Shown here in pieces: positions 33,555-37,301 of a stretch of 37,301 nt of DNA. The notes under the pieces were generated by a model. The model ran no database searches. It saw only the letters and a program-made list of their open reading frames with translations, and was not told the DNA's origin. The position numbers and the translations under genes are program-made. The first letter of the stretch is position 1. Each line of letters opens with the position of its first letter. Source of the DNA: an uncultured Desulfosoma sp. (GTDB lineage: Bacteria > Desulfobacterota > Syntrophobacteria > Syntrophobacterales > DSM-9756); NCBI GenBank assembly GCA_937960435.1, contig CALGPN010000017.1, positions 1 through 37,301 on the forward strand, read 5' to 3'.

Positions 33555-34465
33555 GAACGCCCTCCCAAGATGGCGATAATAGGCGGAATGCAGTCGCGGG
33601 CGATGTCGCTTCGGGATCCACCGCCCAAAACCACTTCCAACCGGCCGTTGCAGACGGTTTCCGCCAGGTCTTTCATCATGTGCGCAAGGAGCAGATAGGC
33701 CTGACGGGTGAGGCCGAGGTCGCCGTAGTCGCCTCGATGCGTGTCGAAACCGAAGTACCAGAAAATCAGCTCCGGCGCAAAGCGCACACACCGATCGTAA
33801 AACGCCCGGCGCGCCGTTTCGTAATAACGCCGGTCCACATCCCGAGCCGATTCCGGCGCCTCGAGGCGTCGCCCCCAGGAAAAGGCGCGCCACGGGGAAG
33901 CCTCGAACGGGACCGGAACATCCACCTTGGTGCCGTCGGGGGACTCGTAGGCGCTGGTGCACAGGCACACATGCAAAACATCCGGATCGTCCCGTACGAG
34001 ATCCCGCGTGCCGTCCCCGTGGTGAGCGTCCGTGTCCAGGACGGCGAAACGCCGAACCCCGTGGCGTTCTCGAAGAACCGTCATGGCTAGGACCACATCG
34101 TTAAAACAACAGTAACCCCCGAAAAAATCCCGTCCGCTGTGATGGCCTCCGGCGCCGATGAAGGCGAAGGCGTTGCGGATCTCCCCCAGAACGATTTTTT
34201 CGGCCCCCAGGACGACGCCGCCGGCGGAATGCCACGCGGTGGAACACAACGGGTCGGCGTAGACACCTTCCAAGAGTTCGGGGGTGTGCACCTTGAGAAC
34301 CCAGATTTCGTCGATGGGGGGAGACTCGAAGAGCACGAAGCGGGGATCTTTGAGTAAAGGTTCGAGGATCTGGGGGAAGTCCTGGAGGCGGGAGCCTTGG
34401 GTGAGGTAACTGCGGCGGCTGAAACTGGGGTGATAGACGATGCCCGTGGTGATACCCTTGGTCAT
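33551..34465 (-). CDS. Histone deacetylase-fold (AcuC/HdaH-like) family protein
   Basis: A 304-residue arginase-deacetylase-fold protein. Seen: GAGGHHSGRDFFGGYCCFND with the His108-His109 charge-relay pair, DTDAHHGDGT with zinc ligands Asp146 and His148, and the third ligand Asp241 in FGFDTHRGDYG. The C-terminal glycine loop reads LGGGSRSDIAR; the usual catalytic tyrosine of GGGGYxxxxxAR is absent. Family members hydrolyse acyl-lysine, acetyl-polyamine or other amide/ester acyl groups. The start has AAAGGGG upstream and a plausible promoter (34490-34518). It is coupled by an ATGA to the KptA-like gene. Substrate and activity are open. Confidence 0.88.
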   Translation of the reverse strand: MTKGITTGIVYHPSFSRRSYLTQGSRLQDFPQILEPLLKDPRFVLFESPPIDEIWVLKVHTPELLEGVYADPLCSTAWHSAGGVVLGAEKIVLGEIRNAFAFIGAGGHHSGRDFFGGYCCFNDVVLAMTVLRERHGVRRFAVLDTDAHHGDGTRDLVRDDPDVLHVCLCTSAYESPDGTKVDVPVPFEASPWRAFSWGRRLEAPESARDVDRRYYETARRAFYDRCVRFAPELIFWYFGFDTHRGDYGDLGLTRQAYLLLAHMMKDLAETVCNGRLEVVLGGGSRSDIARDCIPPIIAILGGRS

Positions 34466-34489
34466 GAGGCGCCCCTTTATTTAATTTAC

Positions 34490-34518
34490 ATAATATATAT
34501 TATCGGACGTTAAGCCAA
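34490..34518 (-). promoter_or_regulatory. Candidate promoter of the deacetylase-fold operon with AT palindrome
   Basis: Read on the minus strand, TTGGCT (34518-34513) and TATTAT (34495-34490) are 17 bases apart; the -10 box matches five of six positions. It lies within an AT-rich patch that includes the perfect 14-base palindrome ATAATATATATTAT (34490-34503), conspicuous in this GC-rich DNA. The distance to the gene start is 24 bases, so the leader is very short. Confidence 0.5.
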
Positions 34519-34526
34519 ATTTTCCC

Positions 34527-34554
34527 TTGACTCCATCCGCCCACTCGGTTAAAT
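34527..34554 (+). promoter_or_regulatory. Candidate promoter of tRNA-Gly
   Basis: TTGACT (34527-34532) and TTAAAT (34549-34554) are separated by 16 bases, 15 bases before the mature tRNA. The following GC-rich stretch is like the discriminator of stable-RNA promoters. Confidence 0.5.
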
Positions 34555-34569
34555 AGCTCACCGAGCCGA

Positions 34570-34644
34570 GCGGGAATAACTCAGCGGTAGAGTGCGACCT
34601 TGCCAAGGTCGAAGTCGCGGGTTCGAATCCCGTTTCCCGCTCCA
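34570..34644 (+). tRNA. tRNA-Gly (anticodon GCC)
   Basis: Seventy-five bases fold into a complete cloverleaf. The acceptor GCGGGAA (34570-34576) pairs with TTCCCGC (34634-34640), followed by discriminator T and a genome-encoded CCA. The anticodon stem CGACC/GGTCG encloses the loop TTGCCAA with anticodon GCC, and the T-arm carries GGTTCGAATCC. It decodes glycine GGC/GGU. Confidence 0.97.
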
Positions 34645-34654
34645 TGAAAATCCC

Positions 34655-34681
34655 AAGGGGTGGTGCTTCCACCCCTTTTTT
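34655..34681 (+). terminator. Rho-independent terminator of tRNA-Gly
   Basis: AAGGGGTGG (34655-34663) pairs perfectly with CCACCCCTT (34669-34677) across loop TGCTT, with a T-run to 34681. It begins eleven bases after CCA, so the tRNA is a single-gene transcript. The early in-frame codons of the next gene around 34660 fall inside it and are not its start. Confidence 0.85.
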
Positions 34682-34716
34682 CGTCCATGTCCCCATTCGG
34701 GTCGGCACGACTCCCC

Positions 34717-35745
34717 ATGGCGCCAAACAAGCTGCCTTCTCCCGGTTCTTGCCCAGCATCCCTCCGGCCCCGTTCCAGGAAGGAAGCCCTCAGCCGCCTC
34801 TACAGCCTGGTCCACACCAAAGACCGCGTCCTCATCACCATCGACCCGGACCCCGATTCCATCGCTTCCGCTTTCGCCCTCAAAAGGCTCCTGTGGCGGC
34901 ACGTGTACTCGACCACCGTCGGGATCATTCGTCCCATCCGACGCCTGAACAATCTCACCATGGTGCGGTTGCTCAAACTCCCCATCGTCCTTCTTAAGGA
35001 CAAAAAGCTGGACGAATTCAACCGCTTTTTCCTTGTGGACGGGCAACCGGCCCATCACGAGTTCTTCCAAAAAATTTCCTATTCGCTTGTCATCGATCAT
35101 CACCCTGTCACCCCGTTGCCCGATATCCCGTTTTTGGACATCAGACCCGGTTACGGGGCCACATCCACTATCCTGACCGAATATTTGATGGCCGCCAAGA
35201 TTAAACCGTCTCGAACGCTGGCCACGGCGCTCATTTACGGCATCAAGACGGACACCCAAAACTTCGAACGCCAAAGCTGCGAAGAAGACGTGCGGGCGTT
35301 CCACTTTCTCTACGACAAGGTCTACCAGGGCATCCTTCGAAAGATCGAAATTTCGGACCTTTCCCTCAAAGACTTGAACTGCTTTTGCGAGGCCATCAAG
35401 AATAAGACGGTGGTCAGGGACCGGATTTACACCCACCTGCCCAAGGTCCCCTCCGCCGACATTTTGGTCATCCTGGCCGATTTTCTCCTCAAAGTGCACG
35501 ATATTTCATGGAGCATCGTGAGCGGCGTGGTGGATAAGGTGTTGGTGGTCATCGTCCGAAACGACGGATACCGGAAAAACGCGGGCCGCAGTGTTCAAAA
35601 GGCCTTCGGTCAATGGGGCAGCGCCGGGGGGCACCGCGCGGCGGCTCGGGCGGAAATCCCCTTGGAAAAGCTGAAAGACGTCGTGAAAAAAGACACCCCG
35701 CAGGCTTATGCCCGCTTTGTGCGCCGGTGCCTTCGCGCTTCTTGA
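34717..35745 (+). CDS. DHH/DHHA1 family phosphoesterase (NrnA/RecJ-like)
   Basis: A 342-residue protein. The DHH catalytic domain shows ITIDPDPDSIAS (40-51), FFLVDGQP, the DHH motif in VIDHHP (126-130), and ALIYGIKTDTQNF; the C-terminal DHHA1 domain has the substrate-binding GSAGGHRAAARA. The first motif starts with Asp rather than the usual His-x-x-PD, as in a subgroup I recall from this phylum. Such enzymes degrade nano-RNA or dephosphorylate pAp, or cut cyclic dinucleotides. The start at 34717 is the first ATG beyond the tRNA terminator that leaves a sensible N-terminus; its ribosome site is weak. RNase HI follows after 12 bases, hinting at RNA turnover or cleanup. Confidence 0.85.
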   Translation: MAPNKLPSPGSCPASLRPRSRKEALSRLYSLVHTKDRVLITIDPDPDSIASAFALKRLLWRHVYSTTVGIIRPIRRLNNLTMVRLLKLPIVLLKDKKLDEFNRFFLVDGQPAHHEFFQKISYSLVIDHHPVTPLPDIPFLDIRPGYGATSTILTEYLMAAKIKPSRTLATALIYGIKTDTQNFERQSCEEDVRAFHFLYDKVYQGILRKIEISDLSLKDLNCFCEAIKNKTVVRDRIYTHLPKVPSADILVILADFLLKVHDISWSIVSGVVDKVLVVIVRNDGYRKNAGRSVQKAFGQWGSAGGHRAAARAEIPLEKLKDVVKKDTPQAYARFVRRCLRAS

Positions 35746-35757
35746 GAAGAATCGGCC

Positions 35758-36225
35758 ATGGCGGAAAAAGCCCATGAAAAGACGGTTGAAATTTTTACCG
35801 ACGGGGCCTGTTCGGGCAATCCCGGTCCCGGGGGGTGGGCGGCGCTTCTGCGCTACCAAGACCACGAGAAAACCATTAGCGGCTCATCACCTAGGACCAC
35901 CAACAACCAAATGGAGCTGACCGCCGTCGTCGAGGCCCTCAAGGCCTTGAAGGAACCCTCCCGGGTCGTTCTGTATACGGACTCCCTGTACCTCCAAAAA
36001 GGCATGAGCGAGTGGATCCACAAGTGGAAAAAAAACGGCTGGAAAACAAGCGACAAGCGCCCGGTAAAAAACCGGGAACTGTGGGAGGCGCTGGATCGCT
36101 TGGCTCAGAGGCATCGCGTGGAATGGCGGTGGATCGAGGGTCATGCGGGCCATCGGGAAAATGAAATCTGCGATGCTTTGGCTCGAGCGGCCATCCCCAA
36201 GGGCGCTGGCCCTCCCGACGCCTAG
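35758..36225 (+). CDS. rnhA: Ribonuclease HI
   Basis: A 155-residue type 1 RNase H that cleaves RNA in RNA-DNA hybrids. The four acidic catalytic residues are visible: Asp in [14 protein letters not shown], Glu in NNQMELTAV, Asp in [11 protein letters not shown] and Asp in ENEICDALA, plus the basic-protrusion segment [24 protein letters not shown] and the catalytic-loop His in EGHAGHREN. Length is normal. It follows the DHH phosphoesterase by 12 bases and its last four bases overlap the convergent RseC-like gene. Confidence 0.97.
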   Translation: MAEKAHEKTVEIFTDGACSGNPGPGGWAALLRYQDHEKTISGSSPRTTNNQMELTAVVEALKALKEPSRVVLYTDSLYLQKGMSEWIHKWKKNGWKTSDKRPVKNRELWEALDRLAQRHRVEWRWIEGHAGHRENEICDALARAAIPKGAGPPDA

Positions 36226-36716
36226 ACGAGAACCTTTGAAGCCTCACATCCGGGGGGCGTGGACATGGCCGCCTGAGAGCCCTTGGCGAGACTCCGAACG
36301 ATCCTGGGAAGATAGCGATCGGCACCAAATTTTCTCCGATAGATGAGGAGACCCGCCGCAAAAGTCGCCCCCAACGCCAAAAATCCTGCCGCAGCCGCGG
36401 CCGCCGTCGCCGACCCCCCGAAGCCGGGTCCCCAAAACCATCCCACCACGGCCCCGACCACCATCGCCCCCCCTGGGATCGCAAGACAGAAAAGAATGCC
36501 CATCCACAGTGCGGTCGAAGAAAAGTGGATTTCGACGCGATCACCGCGCTGCACGCCGATGGGATCGATGACTTCGACGAAACGCTCCCGACGCGTCCCT
36601 GCTTCGGGGCGGCAGTTCCCGTGAGCGGCGCAGGCCCCGCAGGCTTGCCGTGTTTCCAGTTTCACCAGAGCTCGCCCCGGGAAAACCATCTCCACTCGGC
36701 CGCATTGCGGTATCAT
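36222..36716 (-). CDS. RseC/MucC-like SoxR-reducing system membrane protein
   Basis: A 164-residue protein of the RseC_MucC family. The N-terminal cytoplasmic part holds Cys5, and Cys26, Cys29 and Cys35 ([12 protein letters not shown]), a putative metal or cluster site; then come two membrane segments (about 75-97 and 101-125) and a basic C-terminal tail. In other bacteria relatives act with Rnf-type electron transport in keeping SoxR reduced or modulate RseB signalling; no rnf genes are here. The ATG at 36716 is chosen over 36725 because it shares an ATGA with the upstream stop and has GGAGG nine bases before it. It is coupled to the upstream unknown gene. Confidence 0.85.
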   Translation of the reverse strand: MIPQCGRVEMVFPGRALVKLETRQACGACAAHGNCRPEAGTRRERFVEVIDPIGVQRGDRVEIHFSSTALWMGILFCLAIPGGAMVVGAVVGWFWGPGFGGSATAAAAAAGFLALGATFAAGLLIYRRKFGADRYLPRIVRSLAKGSQAAMSTPPGCEASKVLV

Positions 36717-37108
36717 GGCGTACATCCTCCACGTGCGGGACCACGAACGGCATAGCGGAATGCCGGCACGCCGTCTTCGTGGGGATAAGGGGTTCGAGCG
36801 ATGACTTCCGGAGGAAGCCATGGGGTTTCACCGAAGACATCAAAGGCGAAGTAAAGGAGGTTCAGTTTGTGGGCATAGCGCTGGTCGAGGAGGAAAGCAT
36901 AGAGGGTTCGAATGGCGGAAGGCCGGTCCGGTTCTCTGAGAAATCGAGTTCTCAGGAGATCCGAGACGAAAGAAGGTTCGGGACGAATCAGGGCGGCTTC
37001 GAAGGCCTGTGAGGAGAACTGAAGCCATTCCGGGTCCGCTTCAAAGTCTTGGAATGCGGCCCGGAGGGACTCCCATGGGATTTTTCGCGCATCGGGTGTT
37101 GGAAGCAT
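36713..37108 (-). CDS. Unknown 131-residue protein upstream of rseC-like gene
   Basis: A hydrophilic, probably cytoplasmic protein with no recognisable domain. It contains WESLRAAFQDFEADPEWLQFSSQAFEAALI, DLLRTRFLREPDRPSAIRTLYAFL and YPHEDGVPAFRYAVRGPARGG, suggesting helical structure. The ribosome site is weak (AAGG), and the start at 37108 is the only upstream ATG. Four bases of its end overlap the start of the RseC-like gene (ATGA), good evidence that the frame is translated. It lies just downstream of the rRNA terminator. Function is unknown; a similarity to a family common in this phylum would need a search. Confidence 0.65.
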   Translation of the reverse strand: MLPTPDARKIPWESLRAAFQDFEADPEWLQFSSQAFEAALIRPEPSFVSDLLRTRFLREPDRPSAIRTLYAFLLDQRYAHKLNLLYFAFDVFGETPWLPPEVIARTPYPHEDGVPAFRYAVRGPARGGCTP

Positions 37109-37168
37109 AGGGTCAACCTTGGCGCCCGAGATGATTTTCCGGCTTGATCCGGGGCTTCGTGAAACGCC

Positions 37169-37195
37169 GACAGCCGGTCTTGGGGACCGGCTGTC
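37169..37195 (-). terminator. Hairpin downstream of 5S rRNA
   Basis: GACAGCCGGTC (37169-37179) pairs perfectly over 11 bases with GACCGGCTGTC (37185-37195), loop TTGGG. It lies 20 bases beyond the 5S end on the minus strand and most likely terminates the rRNA operon, although the T-run behind it is short. Confidence 0.65.
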
Positions 37196-37214
37196 TGGGG
37201 GGAAGGGGGGTTGG

Positions 37215-37301
37215 GCTGGCGGCGACCGACTCTTCCACGCGGCTACCCGCGCAGTACCATGGGCGCTGAGGAGCTTAACGGCCGTGTTCGGGATGGGAAC
37301 G
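37215..37301 (-). rRNA. rrf: 5S ribosomal RNA, 3' part (5' partial)
   Basis: The minus strand of the right edge reads as the conserved 3' two-thirds of 5S rRNA: CGTTCCCATCCCGAACACGG, then TTAAGCTCCTCAGCGCC, ATGGTACTGC, and GAGTCGGTCGCCGCC. The 5' part is beyond the window, so the operon (16S-23S-5S presumably) enters from the right. The mature 3' end at about 37215 is estimated because its pairing partner is not visible. Confidence 0.95.

Noticed and set aside
33555-33968. 138-codon upstream extension of the KptA-like frame
   Set aside because: It runs inside the deacetylase-fold gene; the ATG at 33554 has a ribosome site and an ATGA overlap.
34660-34716. Earlier start for the DHH phosphoesterase within the tRNA terminator region
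   Set aside because: GTG at 34660 lies in the terminator stem and the ATG at 34687 directly behind it; no ribosome site.

Overview
The window looks like chromosomal DNA of a GC-rich, anaerobic, sulfur-metabolising member of the Thermodesulfobacteriota (the former Deltaproteobacteria, for example the Syntrophobacteraceae/Desulfacinum side). This is inferred from gene content: a DUF6178 protein, a NIL-domain ferredoxin, a two-gene SufC-SufB system, an RseC-type protein, an ASKHA/ferredoxin reductive activator and a DsrE protein. I could not run a taxonomic search. I see no phage, integrase, transposase or CRISPR array. Most of the window is vertically inherited housekeeping and metabolic DNA, with a few lineage-specific genes.

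Layout. 1-1456: end of an MFS symporter and a DUF1295 membrane enzyme. 1592-3496 (minus): exported MBL-fold hydrolase and an Old Yellow Enzyme. 3848-4912 (minus): DsrE protein, a decayed stretch containing a likely Fis-type helix-turn-helix remnant, and a small exported protein. 5089-7061 (minus): sufC-sufB. 7617-8915 (plus): a DUF4239 membrane protein and an exported protein built from six 15-residue repeats. 9276-13053 (plus): Acg-like nitroreductase, a DUF6544-like protein and DUF6178. 13264-16586 (minus): a sulfur-transfer operon (NIL-ferredoxin, IscU scaffold, MnmA, MtaB). 16702-21855 (plus): Xaa-Pro peptidase, CoA-binding protein, hexapeptide-repeat protein, methyltransferase, aminotransferase, SPOR protein. 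21833-24092 (minus): ASKHA activator and a Cys-rich protein. 24256-24410: palindromic intergenic repeats. 24497-24949: membrane-anchored Smr protein. 24959-27943 (minus): bifunctional PutA, divergent from 28173-32756, a complete livJHMGF transporter. 32757-34465 (minus): a coupled pair of histone-deacetylase-fold protein and KptA-like protein. 34570-34681: tRNA-Gly with its own promoter and terminator. 34717-36225: DHH phosphoesterase and RNase HI. 36222-37108 (minus): unknown protein and RseC-like protein. 37169-37301: terminator and 3' part of 5S rRNA, the end of an rRNA operon entering from the right.

How the genes fit together. Iron-sulfur and sulfur-transfer chemistry recurs: SufCB, IscU, NIL-ferredoxin, and the tRNA thiolation enzymes MnmA and MtaB, but no cysteine desulfurase is visible. 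The putA/liv pair reads as an amino-acid uptake and oxidation locus with a shared 229-base control region holding a consensus-like promoter overlapped by a perfect palindrome. The best candidates for undescribed biology are the HDAC-fold/KptA-like pair, where both proteins appear to lack catalytic residues of their families, and the secreted 15-residue-repeat protein.
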